This document shows, in pieces, positions 34,382 to 43,594 of a stretch of 64,000 nucleotides of DNA. The position numbers were made by a program, and so were the translations under genes. The notes under the pieces are model-generated. The model saw nothing but the letters and a program-made list of their open reading frames with translations. It did no database searches and had not been told where the DNA came from. The DNA is taken from positions 62,001 through 126,000 of the forward strand of contig CAVUID010000011.1 in the NCBI GenBank assembly GCA_963741495.1. Reading direction: 5' to 3'. Position 1 is the first letter of the stretch; every line of letters begins with the position of its first letter. This DNA is from Sulfurimicrobium sp963741495. GTDB lineage: Bacteria > Pseudomonadota > Gammaproteobacteria > Burkholderiales > Sulfuricellaceae.

Positions 34382-35260
34382 ATGGCGGACATTACCGCAG
34401 GTATGGTTAAAGAGCTGCGCGAGCTGACCGGCTTGGGCATGATGGAATGCAAAAAAGCGCTGACCGAGACGGCCGGCGATATGAAAGCGGCAGAAGAGTT
34501 GCTGCGCATCAAGAGCGGCGCCAAGGCTAACAAGGCTGCCAGCCGTGTTGCCGCAGAAGGCGTGGTTGGCAGCTTCATCAGTGCCGATGGCCACAAGGGC
34601 GCACTGGTCGAAGTGAACTGCGAAACCGACTTTGTTTCCAAGAATGAAGATTTTGCCGCGTTTGCCAAGGCGCTGGCCCAACTGGTTGCCGAGCAGGGCA
34701 TTGAAGACATCGATACATTGGCTTCCGCCAAGCTGCCTTCCGGCCAGACCGTGGAAGAAACCCGCCAGGCATTGATCATGAAGCTGGGCGAGAACATTTC
34801 CCCACGTCGCCTGGTGCGTGCTGAGACTTCCGGCAAGCTGACGACCTATCTGCACGGTACGCGCATCGGCGTGATGGTGGACAGCACTGGCGGCGACGAG
34901 CAGCTGGGCAAGGATATCGCCATGCATATCGCTGCCAGCAAGCCGGTGTGCGTTTCCAAAGACCAGGTGCCTGCCGAGTTGCTGGAAAGCGAGCGCAAGA
35001 TTTTCTCGGCGCAGGCCGCTGAATCCGGCAAGCCAGCCGACATCGTCGCCAAGATGGTGGAAGGCCGTATCGCCAAGTACCTGGCGGAAGTCACCCTGAT
35101 GGGCCAGCCTTTCGTCAAGGACCCGGATCAGACCGTGGAAAAACTGCTGGCCGGCAAGAAGGCGACTGTCAGTGCTTTCACCATGTACGTCGTGGGCGAA
35201 GGCATCGAGAAGAAAGTGGTGGATTACGCAGCCGAAGTCGCTGCCGCAGCGAAGGTATAA
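34382..35260 (+). CDS. tsf: Elongation factor Ts
   Basis: At 292 residues (typical), this nucleotide exchange factor for EF-Tu begins MADITAGMVKELRELTGLGMMECKKALTE, the first signature; VEVNCETDFVS near 80 is the second and contains the TDFV motif that contacts EF-Tu. GVMVD and QPFVKDPDQTVEKLL lie in the dimerisation part. TAGGAG is found before the ATG at 34382; an in-frame TTG at 34376 is not supported. Confidence 0.97.
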   Translation: MADITAGMVKELRELTGLGMMECKKALTETAGDMKAAEELLRIKSGAKANKAASRVAAEGVVGSFISADGHKGALVEVNCETDFVSKNEDFAAFAKALAQLVAEQGIEDIDTLASAKLPSGQTVEETRQALIMKLGENISPRRLVRAETSGKLTTYLHGTRIGVMVDSTGGDEQLGKDIAMHIAASKPVCVSKDQVPAELLESERKIFSAQAAESGKPADIVAKMVEGRIAKYLAEVTLMGQPFVKDPDQTVEKLLAGKKATVSAFTMYVVGEGIEKKVVDYAAEVAAAAKV

Positions 35261-35263
35261 GCC

Positions 35264-35980
35264 ATGACCGCCCCCGCCTACAAGCGCATTCTGCTCAAGC
35301 TGTCCGGCGAAGCCCTGATGGGTGACGACAGTTACGGTATCAACCGGCCCACCATCGAACGTATCGTCGGTGAAATAGCCGAGGTGGTGCACATGGGTGT
35401 GCAGGTGGGGGTGGTCATCGGTGGCGGCAATATTTTTCGTGGCGTGGCCCCTGCTGCTGCAGGCATGGACCGCGCCACCGCAGATTACATGGGCATGCTG
35501 GCCACGGTCATGAATGCCCTCGCACTGCAGGACGCCATGCGCCGTATCGGCGTGGCGAGCCGGGTGCAGACCGCGCTGGCCATCGAAGCGGTGGCCGAGC
35601 CTTACATTCGCGGCAAGGCGATCCGCTATCTGGAAGAAGGCAAAGTGGTGATTTTCGGTGCCGGCACCGGCAACCCTTTTTTCACTACCGATACAGCGGC
35701 TGCCTTGCGCGCCATGGAAGTCGGGGCGGAAGTGGTGCTCAAGGCGACCAAGGTGGACGGCGTGTATACCGACGATCCGAAAACCAATCCGGAAGCCATG
35801 CGCTATCAGCAATTGAGTTTTGACGAGGCGATTAGCCGCAATCTCAAGGTGATGGATGCCACCGCACTGGCCCTGTGCCGCGACCAGAGCATGCCGCTGG
35901 GCGTGTTCAGCATCTTCAAGCCGGGCGCGCTCAAGCGCGTGGTGATGGGCGAGGACGAAGGTACACGGGTGTATTGTTAA
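35264..35980 (+). CDS. pyrH: UMP kinase
   Basis: The 238-residue amino-acid-kinase-fold enzyme phosphorylates UMP to UDP. KRILLKLSGEALMGD is the phosphate loop, VVIGGGNIFRG the UMP site, MDRATADYMGMLATVMNALAL the signature helix and GTGNPFFTTDTAAALRA the ATP site. It lies three bases after tsf. A GC-rich hairpin (GCAGCCTCCTTCAGGCGGCTGC) at 35981-36002, without a U-tract, separates it from frr. Confidence 0.97.
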   Translation: MTAPAYKRILLKLSGEALMGDDSYGINRPTIERIVGEIAEVVHMGVQVGVVIGGGNIFRGVAPAAAGMDRATADYMGMLATVMNALALQDAMRRIGVASRVQTALAIEAVAEPYIRGKAIRYLEEGKVVIFGAGTGNPFFTTDTAAALRAMEVGAEVVLKATKVDGVYTDDPKTNPEAMRYQQLSFDEAISRNLKVMDATALALCRDQSMPLGVFSIFKPGALKRVVMGEDEGTRVYC

Positions 35981-36023
35981 GCAGCCTCCTTCAGGCGGCT
36001 GCAGGACGGAAGGACACAAAAAC

Positions 36024-36581
36024 ATGATTTCAGACCTTAAGAAAACTGCAGAACAGAAAATGCAGAAGTCCCTGGAGGCACTCAAGGCCGATCTGGCCAA
36101 GGTGCGTACCGGGCGCGCTCATACCGGCATTCTGGATCACGTGATGGTTGATTATTATGGCAACCCGACGGCGGTTAATCAGGTCGCCAACGTGACCCTG
36201 ATTGATTCGCGCACCATCGGTGTGGCGCCGTGGGAAAAGAAAATGGTGGGCGCGGTGGAAAGAGCTATTCGTGATTCCGACCTGGGATTGAACCCGTCCT
36301 CGCAGGGCGATTTGATCCGGGTGCCGATGCCTGCCCTGACTGAAGAGCGCCGCAAGGAGCTGATCAAGGTCGTCAAGCATGAAGGCGAGGGCGCCAAGGT
36401 GGCGATTCGCAACATCCGCCGTGATGCCAATGCCCACTTCAAGGATTTGCTCAAGGACAAGGAGATCAGCGAAGATGATGATCGCCGTGCCCAGGACGAG
36501 ATCCAGAAGCTCACGGACCGCTATGTGGCTGAAGTGGACAAGATGTTGCAGGTCAAAGAAACTGAATTAATGGCCATTTGA
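36024..36581 (+). CDS. frr: Ribosome recycling factor
   Basis: The 185-residue protein is full length. It frees ribosomes from mRNA together with EF-G. LRTGRAH-type start (KVRTGRAHTGILD, residues 27-39), ERRKELIKVVKHEGEGAKVAIRNIRRDAN and QDEIQKLTDRYVAEVD are the expected triple-helix segments. GGAAGGA sits upstream of the ATG. Confidence 0.97.
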   Translation: MISDLKKTAEQKMQKSLEALKADLAKVRTGRAHTGILDHVMVDYYGNPTAVNQVANVTLIDSRTIGVAPWEKKMVGAVERAIRDSDLGLNPSSQGDLIRVPMPALTEERRKELIKVVKHEGEGAKVAIRNIRRDANAHFKDLLKDKEISEDDDRRAQDEIQKLTDRYVAEVDKMLQVKETELMAI

Positions 36582-36591
36582 GCCAGGTCTG

Positions 36592-37347
36592 GTGACCCTT
36601 TCAAAAAGCTCGACCCGTGAAATACCTGCGGTGTCGCATATCCCCCGCCACATTGCCATCATCATGGATGGTAATGGGCGTTGGGCCAAAAAACGTCATT
36701 TCCCGAGGGTAATGGGGCATAAGCGCGGCGTGGAAACAGTACGCGAGATGGTCAGGTCCTGCATCGAGCGCGACGTTGAGTATCTCACCCTGTTCGCGTT
36801 CAGCAGCGAAAACTGGCGCCGTCCGAAGGAAGAAGTTTCCTTTTTGATGCAGCTTTTTGTACTGGCGCTGGAGAAAGAAGCCAGAAAGCTGCATCAGAAC
36901 GGAGTTCGCCTCAAAGTTATCGGTGATCTTTCCCGTTTTGAACCGCATCTGGTCGACCTGGTGCGCAATTCCGAAACGCTCACAGCGAACAATACAAAAC
37001 TGACATTGACCATCGCCGCTAACTACGGCGGCCGCTGGGATATCATGCAGGCCATGCAAGCCATGCTGAAGGCACGCCCAGAACTGGTGAACGGTTTTGA
37101 AGAGGGCGATTTGCAGCCCTATCTTTCCATGCCCTACGCACCCGAGCCGGACCTGTTTATCCGCACCGGCGGAGAACAACGCATCAGCAATTTCCTGTTG
37201 TGGCAACTGGCATATACAGAGCTGTATTTCACCAATGAGCTGTGGCCGGATTTCAATGCGCTCGAACTGGACAAGGCTATTCATTCCTACCAGCAGCGCG
37301 AACGCCGCTTCGGGCGGACCAGCGATCAATTAAAGACCCATGCTTAA
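36592..37347 (+). CDS. uppS: Undecaprenyl diphosphate synthase
   Basis: At 251 residues, this cis-prenyltransferase makes the C55 carrier for cell-wall and polysaccharide synthesis. IPRHIAIIMDGNGRWAKKR (near 17-35) is the substrate loop with the catalytic Asp; FAFSSENWRRP and RTGGEQRISNFLLWQLAYTELYF complete the active site. The best start is GTG at 36592, 11 bases after frr; it gives a slightly longer N-terminus than many homologues. It overlaps cdsA by eight bases. Confidence 0.95.
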   Translation: MTLSKSSTREIPAVSHIPRHIAIIMDGNGRWAKKRHFPRVMGHKRGVETVREMVRSCIERDVEYLTLFAFSSENWRRPKEEVSFLMQLFVLALEKEARKLHQNGVRLKVIGDLSRFEPHLVDLVRNSETLTANNTKLTLTIAANYGGRWDIMQAMQAMLKARPELVNGFEEGDLQPYLSMPYAPEPDLFIRTGGEQRISNFLLWQLAYTELYFTNELWPDFNALELDKAIHSYQQRERRFGRTSDQLKTHA

Positions 37348-38134
37348 AACTCGCGTGATTACGGCTTTTGCCCTGCTGTTCGGATTGCTGTTCGGGCTGT
37401 TTTATCTGCCCAGCCTGTACTGGAGCTGGCTGACCCTGGCCGTGATCGCCATTGGAGCCTGGGAGTGGGGCGGCATTGCCGCTTACTCCACAGCTGGACG
37501 ATGGGCTTATCTGGTTCTGACCATCTTGTTCGGCGTGGCATTTTTTGTCTTTAAAGCGCCGGTAGAGCCGGCTTATCTCGCCGCAGTTGCCTTCTGGCTG
37601 CTGCTGGTTTTGCCCTGGCTGCTGCTCGGCTGGAAGGTGCGCCACCCCATTCTACTGGCTGCGACGGGCTGGCTGGTTTTGTTCCCCACCTGGTTTGCCC
37701 TGATGGATTTTCATGTCATGCGCCCGGCACTGCTGTTTGGTCTGATGGCGGTCGTGGCAGTGGCGGATATTGGCGCCTATTTTGCGGGGCGGGCGTTTGG
37801 CAAACACAAGCTGGCGCCTTCCATCAGTCCGGGTAAGACCTGGGAGGGTGTCGCCGGCGGTCTTTTGGGTGTAGCGCTGTATGGTACGCTGTGGCTGTCG
37901 CTGGTGGATGTTCTGGGTGTGCCTTTTCCCGGATTTGTCCTGCTGCTGGCCATGGCAAGTTTAAGTGTGGTGGGCGATCTGTTCGAGTCCTGGCTAAAAC
38001 GTCAGGCGGGTGTCAAGGATAGCGGCCATATCCTGCCTGGACATGGGGGCGTGCTGGACCGTATCGACGGGATGACATCAGCCCTGCCGCTGGCGGCAGC
38101 ATTTTATTTCGTTTCTGGATTTTCCATTATCTGA
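37340..38134 (+). CDS. cdsA: Phosphatidate cytidylyltransferase
   Basis: The 264-residue polytopic membrane enzyme makes CDP-diacylglycerol. Seven to eight spans are evident, and the C-terminal signature SLSVVGDLFESWLKRQAGVKDSGHILPGHGGVLDRIDGM is complete (split motif: GDLFES near 214, KDSGHILPGHGG near 227, DRID near 241). It sits between uppS and dxr as in most betaproteobacteria. Confidence 0.95.
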   Translation: MLKTRVITAFALLFGLLFGLFYLPSLYWSWLTLAVIAIGAWEWGGIAAYSTAGRWAYLVLTILFGVAFFVFKAPVEPAYLAAVAFWLLLVLPWLLLGWKVRHPILLAATGWLVLFPTWFALMDFHVMRPALLFGLMAVVAVADIGAYFAGRAFGKHKLAPSISPGKTWEGVAGGLLGVALYGTLWLSLVDVLGVPFPGFVLLLAMASLSVVGDLFESWLKRQAGVKDSGHILPGHGGVLDRIDGMTSALPLAAAFYFVSGFSII

Positions 38135-38136
38135 TC

Positions 38137-39363
38137 ATGGCTGATAAGCAAAAAATTACCGTACTTGGCTCTACCGGATCAATCGGTGTCAGCACGCTGG
38201 ACGTCATTGCACGTCATCCAGGGCTGTTCCGGGTAGTTGCGCTGACGGCCCATTCCCAGGTCGATAAGCTGTTTTTGCAGTGCCAGCAATTCGAGCCGGA
38301 GTTTGCTGTGTTGCTGGATGCGGACGCGGCACAGCAGTTGCAGTCGAGAGTGGCGGCAGTTGGCCTGGCAACCGAGGTGCTGCACGGAGTCGAAGCGCTG
38401 GAGCGGGTTTCGTCCCTGCCCCAGGTGGACAGCGTCATGGCGGCGATTGTCGGCGCGGCCGGCTTGCGGCCATCGCTGGCGGCGGCGCGGGCTGGCAAGA
38501 AAATTCTGCTCGCCAACAAAGAGACGCTGGTGATGTCCGGTCGCGTGTTCATGGATGCGGTGCGGGAAAGCGGTTCCGAACTGCTGCCGATCGACAGTGA
38601 GCACAATGCGATTTTCCAGTCTCTGCCGCGTGATTTCGGGCGCGGACTGAAGGCAGTCGGGGTGACGCGCATTCTGCTCACGGCTTCCGGCGGGCCATTT
38701 CGCAGCAAGGCACTGTCGGAACTTGAAAATGTGACCCCAGCGCAGGCCTGCGCTCATCCTAACTGGTCGATGGGGCGCAAGATTTCGGTGGACTCCGCCA
38801 GCATGATGAACAAGGGACTGGAGGTCATCGAGGCACACTGGCTGTTCGATGCGCCTGCAGACCAGATTCAGGTAGTGGTCCATCCGCAGAGCGTAATTCA
38901 TTCCATGGTGGAATATGCGGATGGTTCTGTGCTGGCCCAGCTTGGCAATCCCGATATGCGCACACCGATTGCCTTTGCGCTGGGTTTTCCGGAGCGCATT
39001 GATGCAGGGGTTTCACCGCTCGATCTGTTCAAGATTGCGCGCCTGGATTTCGAGGCACCGGACATGGCGCGTTTCCGCTGTCTGGATCTGGCGTATCAGG
39101 CCCTGCGTTGTGGCGGCACTGCGCCGGCGATTCTCAATGCAGCCAATGAAGTGGCGGTGGCGGCTTTCCTGGATGAGAAATTGCCTTTTCTTGGCATCCC
39201 GTCCGTGATCGAGCATGCACTGGAGCAGATCAGTGCCGTGCCGGTGAACGGTCTTGAAGACGTTCAGCAAGCCGATCAACTGGCGCGCGAAGTCGCCAGC
39301 GAACGCATCCTGGGCCAGACTCGCTCTTCACCCTTCACCCTTCACCCTTCACTCAACGCATGA
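38137..39363 (+). CDS. dxr: 1-deoxy-D-xylulose 5-phosphate reductoisomerase
   Basis: At 408 residues, it makes 2-C-methyl-D-erythritol 4-phosphate in the MEP isoprenoid pathway using NADPH. GSTGSIGVSTLDV (residues 8-20) binds NADPH; LLPIDSEHNAIFQ holds the metal-binding D and E; TASGGPFR, MGRKISVDSASMMNKGLE and EAHWLF follow. The C-terminal tail (SSPFTLHPSLNA) is encoded by a heptanucleotide repeat, so the last 10 or so residues are unusual. It overlaps rseP by four bases. Confidence 0.95.
   Translation: MADKQKITVLGSTGSIGVSTLDVIARHPGLFRVVALTAHSQVDKLFLQCQQFEPEFAVLLDADAAQQLQSRVAAVGLATEVLHGVEALERVSSLPQVDSVMAAIVGAAGLRPSLAAARAGKKILLANKETLVMSGRVFMDAVRESGSELLPIDSEHNAIFQSLPRDFGRGLKAVGVTRILLTASGGPFRSKALSELENVTPAQACAHPNWSMGRKISVDSASMMNKGLEVIEAHWLFDAPADQIQVVVHPQSVIHSMVEYADGSVLAQLGNPDMRTPIAFALGFPERIDAGVSPLDLFKIARLDFEAPDMARFRCLDLAYQALRCGGTAPAILNAANEVAVAAFLDEKLPFLGIPSVIEHALEQISAVPVNGLEDVQQADQLAREVASERILGQTRSSPFTLHPSLNA
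39327..39354 (+). repeat. Heptanucleotide tandem repeat at the dxr/rseP junction
   Basis: Three exact TTCACCC units and a fourth TTCACTC form 28 bases that code the last residues of dxr and end five bases before the rseP ATG. No Shine-Dalgarno is visible at that start. Confidence 0.85.
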
Positions 39364-40727
39364 GCCTGCTCTTTACCCTTGCTGCATTTGCCCTCGCGCT
39401 GGGTATTCTGATCGTGGTGCACGAACTGGGGCACTACTGGGTGGCGCGCTTGTGTGGCGTTAAAGTGCTGCGTTTTTCTGTCGGTTTTGGCAAGCCCCTG
39501 GTGGTCAGGAAATCAAGCCGTGATGGCACGGAATGGGCGTTGGCCGCCTTTCCTCTGGGCGGCTACGTCAAAATGCTGGACGAGCGTGAAGGCGAGGTGG
39601 CGCCTCATGAACTGCCGCGCGCATTTAACCGCCAAACCGTATGGCGCCGCATTCTCATTGTTGCAGCCGGGCCGGTCGCCAATTTTCTGCTGGCCATTGC
39701 CTTGTACTGGCTCATGTTCATCAGCGGCGTGCCGGGCATTAAACCCATGCTGGGGGAGCCGGCGCCTGGCAGCCCTGCTGCGCTGGCTGGTTTTCAGCCG
39801 GGTGAAATAATGACGTCGATTGACGGTCAGGCTGTGGCGACGTGGCAGGATGCGCGCTGGCTGCTACTCAAGCGGGTCATGGAAAAGCAGGGCTTGAAAA
39901 TCGAGACCCGTAATGATCGTGGCGAAATCCAGTTTCGTATTCTGGAAACCGCAAGCCTGACGGCCGAAGATCTGGATGGTGACTTTCTTGAAAAACTGGG
40001 GTTGACCCATTTTCGCCCCCTGTTGCGGCCTGTTATCGGCAAGCTGATACCGGGTGGAGCCGGCGAGAAGGCCGGCTTGCTGGTGGGTGATGAAATAGAG
40101 GTTGTTAATGGCCAGACTGTGTCTCGCTGGGAGGATCTGGTGCAATGGGTAAGAGACCATCCGGAGCGTATTCTGGAACTTGAAATCGCTCGCGGCGAGC
40201 AATTGTTGAAGTTGCAGTTGACGCCTTCCGCAACGACAGAACGGGGTAAAACGGTTGGAAAAATCGGGGCCGCGCCTGAGATGGATGCAGCATTAGGAAA
40301 AAAACTTCTGACTGAAGTGCGTTATCCGCCTGTTCAGGCGCTGGGCGCCGCTCTGGATAAAACCTGGGACACTTCGGTGTTCAGCCTGAATATGTTGGGG
40401 CGCATGGTGGTGGGGCAGGTGTCGCTCAAGAATATCAGCGGCCCCATTACGATTGCAGATTACGCAGGTCAGTCAGCAAGCATGGGCTGGCTGCCCTATC
40501 TGAGCTTTCTGGCCTTGATCAGCATCAGCCTGGGCGTGCTCAATTTGTTGCCCATTCCCTTATTGGATGGCGGTCATTTGATGTATTATATGGCCGAAAT
40601 CCTGAAAGGAAGCCCGGTTTCGGAGCGCGCCATGGAGATCGGCCAGCAGGTCGGGATGGCGCTGTTGATGGTGCTCATGGCTTTTGCCTTTTACAACGAT
40701 ATTAACCGCTTGTTTTCCGGCCAATAA
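39360..40727 (+). CDS. rseP: Site-2 protease RseP
   Basis: At 455 residues, this inner-membrane zinc protease has HELGH in the first span (VVHELGHYWVARL, near 20-32), a GFG motif, two PDZ domains (about 110-200 and 210-290) and the late LNLLPIPLLDGGH motif carrying the third zinc ligand Asp. It cuts membrane segments of anti-sigma-E and leftover signal peptides. It is coupled to dxr by an ATGA overlap and to bamA by a one-base overlap. Confidence 0.95.
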   Translation: MSLLFTLAAFALALGILIVVHELGHYWVARLCGVKVLRFSVGFGKPLVVRKSSRDGTEWALAAFPLGGYVKMLDEREGEVAPHELPRAFNRQTVWRRILIVAAGPVANFLLAIALYWLMFISGVPGIKPMLGEPAPGSPAALAGFQPGEIMTSIDGQAVATWQDARWLLLKRVMEKQGLKIETRNDRGEIQFRILETASLTAEDLDGDFLEKLGLTHFRPLLRPVIGKLIPGGAGEKAGLLVGDEIEVVNGQTVSRWEDLVQWVRDHPERILELEIARGEQLLKLQLTPSATTERGKTVGKIGAAPEMDAALGKKLLTEVRYPPVQALGAALDKTWDTSVFSLNMLGRMVVGQVSLKNISGPITIADYAGQSASMGWLPYLSFLALISISLGVLNLLPIPLLDGGHLMYYMAEILKGSPVSERAMEIGQQVGMALLMVLMAFAFYNDINRLFSGQ

Positions 40728-43021
40728 TGAAAAAACTCATCCCGTTTCTGATTGCCTCACTATACGCGGCATCTGCAGCAGCTATTGAACCTGTCGTAGT
40801 TAAAGATATCCGGGTGGAAGGTATTCAGCGTACCGAAGCCGGTACGGTGTTCAGCTACCTGCCAGTCAAGGTGGGGGACACCCTGGACGATGAAAAGGCG
40901 GCCGCCGCCGTCAAGGCGCTATATGCCACCGGCTTCTTCAAGGACGTGCGACTGGAAGCGGATAATGGCGTGCTGGTGGTGATGGTGCAGGAAAGGCCGG
41001 CTATTGCTCAGGTGGATATTATCGGCAGCAAGGAATTCAGCAAGGAGCAGCTCAAGGACGGCCTTAAAATGGCCGGTCTGGCGGAGTCCAAGATTTTTGA
41101 CAAGGCCTTGCTCGATCGGGCCGAGCAGGAACTGAAGCGGCAATATTTCAGCCGTGGCAAGTATGGCGTGACAATCGCCACCACGGTGACGCCGCTGGAA
41201 CGTAACCGCGTTGCCATCAGTTTTGATATTTCAGAAGGCGAGATCGCCAAGATCAAGCAGATCAACATTGTCGGCAATGAAACCTTCAAGGAAAAGGAAT
41301 TGCTCGAGCAATTCGTTTTGTCCACCTCGGGCTGGATGACCTGGTACAGCAAGAACGATCAGTATTCCAAACAGAAATTATCTGCCGATCTGGAATCGCT
41401 ACGCTCCTTTTATCTGAACCGTGGTTACCTCGAGTTTAACGTGGAATCCACGCAGGTTTCGATTTCGCCCGACAAAAACGACATCTACATCACCATCAAT
41501 GTGCATGAAGGCGCCAGATACACCATTTCCGATGTCAAGCTGGCCGGTGAACTGCTGGTGCCGGAGGAAGAACTCAACAAGCTGATTAAAGTGAAGACTG
41601 GCGATGTGTTTTCTCGCGAGAAACTGACTGAATCCAGCAAGGCCATCAGCGATCGCCTGGGTAATGACGGCTACGCATTCGCCAACGTCAATGCAGTGCC
41701 GGAGATTAACAAGGAACAAGCGACTGCCGCCTTCACGTTTTTTCTCGATCCGGGCCGCCGTGTCTATGTTCGTCGCATCAATATGGCCGGTAATACCAAG
41801 ACGCGGGATGAAGTGTTGCGGCGCGAAATGCGTCAGATTGAAGGTGGGTGGTATGCGGCCGACAAGATCAACCGTTCGCGCGAAAGATTGCAGCGCCTGG
41901 GCTTTTTTTCCGACGTCAATGTGGAAACGCCCGCCGTACCCGGCACCACGGATCAGGTGGATCTGAACTACAGCGTGACCGAAAAGCCGACCGGAAGCAT
42001 CATGGCGGGTGCCGGCTTTTCCAGTTCGCAAGGCTTGGTATTGAGTGGCTCAATTTCACAACAGAACGTATTCGGCAGTGGTAACTTTCTGGCCGTACAG
42101 GTGAACAGCGGCAGTATCAACAAAGTGTACTCCGTGTCCTACACCAATCCCTATTTCACCGACAATGGCATTAGCCGGGGGTTCGATGTTTACAAGCGCG
42201 ATGTCGATACATCACGCTTGTCTTCGGTGACCCAGTACAAAACATCGACTTTAGGTGGCGGAGTCCGCTTCGGCATTCCTTTGAATGAGAAGGATACGGT
42301 CAGCCTGGGCTTGGCTGCCGAGCGAATCGAGAACAGCATAGTTGACGATACCTCGTCGAAAGTAATTAATTTCATTAATGAATATGGCAGTGTGGTCAAT
42401 ACCGTGCGCGCCGATCTGGGCTGGGCGCGGGATACGCGCGACAGCCTGCTGTATCCGACCACAGGCAGCCTGCAGCGGGTGTATGGCGAAGTCGGGTTGC
42501 CAGGGCTGGATCTTGAATACTACAAGGCGTCCTACCAGCATCAGTGGTTTCAGACCTTTGCCAAGCACTTCACTCTCATGCTGAATGGTGAGGTGGGTTA
42601 TGCAGAAAGCTATAACGACAAGACCCTGCCCTATTTCAAGAATTTCTATGCAGGCGGCATCGGTTCCGTGCGCGGCTACCGCACCAGTTCTCTGGGTCCG
42701 CGTGATACCAATGATCTTGCTTTAGGTGGTAATTCCCGCGTGGTGGTGAATGCCGAGGTGCTGTTTCCTTTCCCCGGCTTGTCCAGCGACAAATCTGTGC
42801 GTCTGGGTACCTTCGTGGATGGGGGTATGGTATTTGGCAAAGGTGACGCCAGCGGCCGATATGAAAGGATAGATTTTGGTGAAATGCGTTATGCGGCGGG
42901 GGTTTCCTTGAGTTGGTCTTCACCCATCGGTCCGCTGAAATTCAGCCTGGCGCAACCGCTCAATGAGAAGGAAGGCGACAAGACTGAAATGTTCCAGTTC
43001 CAGATGGGCACCGTATTTTAA
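40727..43021 (+). CDS. bamA: Outer membrane protein assembly factor BamA
   Basis: The 764-residue protein has a signal peptide (cleavage near AAA-IE, residue 20), five POTRA domains (about 22-420; the fifth is VYVRRINMAGNTKTRDEVLRREMRQIEGG) and a C-terminal 16-stranded beta barrel. The barrel carries the L6 motif VRGYR in GGIGSVRGYRTSSLGP and ends in a Phe (FQFQMGTVF), the usual beta-signal. It inserts outer-membrane proteins and is essential. The ATG overlaps the rseP stop. Confidence 0.97.
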   Translation: MKKLIPFLIASLYAASAAAIEPVVVKDIRVEGIQRTEAGTVFSYLPVKVGDTLDDEKAAAAVKALYATGFFKDVRLEADNGVLVVMVQERPAIAQVDIIGSKEFSKEQLKDGLKMAGLAESKIFDKALLDRAEQELKRQYFSRGKYGVTIATTVTPLERNRVAISFDISEGEIAKIKQINIVGNETFKEKELLEQFVLSTSGWMTWYSKNDQYSKQKLSADLESLRSFYLNRGYLEFNVESTQVSISPDKNDIYITINVHEGARYTISDVKLAGELLVPEEELNKLIKVKTGDVFSREKLTESSKAISDRLGNDGYAFANVNAVPEINKEQATAAFTFFLDPGRRVYVRRINMAGNTKTRDEVLRREMRQIEGGWYAADKINRSRERLQRLGFFSDVNVETPAVPGTTDQVDLNYSVTEKPTGSIMAGAGFSSSQGLVLSGSISQQNVFGSGNFLAVQVNSGSINKVYSVSYTNPYFTDNGISRGFDVYKRDVDTSRLSSVTQYKTSTLGGGVRFGIPLNEKDTVSLGLAAERIENSIVDDTSSKVINFINEYGSVVNTVRADLGWARDTRDSLLYPTTGSLQRVYGEVGLPGLDLEYYKASYQHQWFQTFAKHFTLMLNGEVGYAESYNDKTLPYFKNFYAGGIGSVRGYRTSSLGPRDTNDLALGGNSRVVVNAEVLFPFPGLSSDKSVRLGTFVDGGMVFGKGDASGRYERIDFGEMRYAAGVSLSWSSPIGPLKFSLAQPLNEKEGDKTEMFQFQMGTVF

Positions 43022-43038
43022 GAATTAGGAGAATTGAA

Positions 43039-43539
43039 TTGAAAAAGATTGTCATGACGATGCTTGCCATCTCGCTGATGCAGATCGGTAGTGCGGTTGC
43101 CGCAGGCGAGTTCAAAATTGGCTTCGTTAACACCGAGCGCGTTTTCCGCGAAGCGGCGCCGGCACAGAAAGCACAGAAAAAATTGGAGAAAGAGTTCGCA
43201 ACACGTGACCAGGAACTGCAGAAGATGGCTAAACAAGCCAAGGACCTGCAGGCTTACCTGGAGCGTGAGGGTGTGACCATCAGCGATACGGAACGCCGTA
43301 ACAAGGAACGTGATCTGGCCAACCTGAACCGCGATTTTCAGCGTTCCCAGCGTGAGTTCCGTGAAGACCTTAACCTGCGTCGCAATGAAGAACTTTCCGC
43401 AGTTCAGGAACGTGCCAACAAGGCCATTATTGCCATTGCCGAGAGCGAGAAATTCGACCTCATCCTGCAGGAGGCTGTGTACGCCAGTCACCGCATTGAC
43501 GTGACCGAAAAAGTGCTCAAGGCACTGTCCGAGAAGTAA
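43039..43539 (+). CDS. skp: Periplasmic chaperone Skp/OmpH
   Basis: This 166-residue chaperone has a signal peptide (cleavage near VAA-GE, residue 22) and a typical body: FKIGFVNTERVFREAAPAQKAQKKLEKEF, then a long coiled coil and ILQEAVYASHRIDVTEKVLKAL. It escorts unfolded outer-membrane proteins to BamA. The start is TTG at 43039, seven bases after AGGAG; no ATG gives a full signal peptide. It lies directly after bamA. Confidence 0.93.
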   Translation: MKKIVMTMLAISLMQIGSAVAAGEFKIGFVNTERVFREAAPAQKAQKKLEKEFATRDQELQKMAKQAKDLQAYLEREGVTISDTERRNKERDLANLNRDFQRSQREFREDLNLRRNEELSAVQERANKAIIAIAESEKFDLILQEAVYASHRIDVTEKVLKALSEK

Positions 43540-43594
43540 GTTCAGGGCTGGATTTCCAGCCGTTTGTTATCAGCAACAGTCCGTGAGCATCGGC

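Noticed and set aside
34259..36100. A 613-codon open frame on the minus strand opposite tsf and pyrH
   Set aside because: Antisense shadow rich in His, Gly and Ala; it crosses two conserved plus-strand genes and has no recognisable domain.
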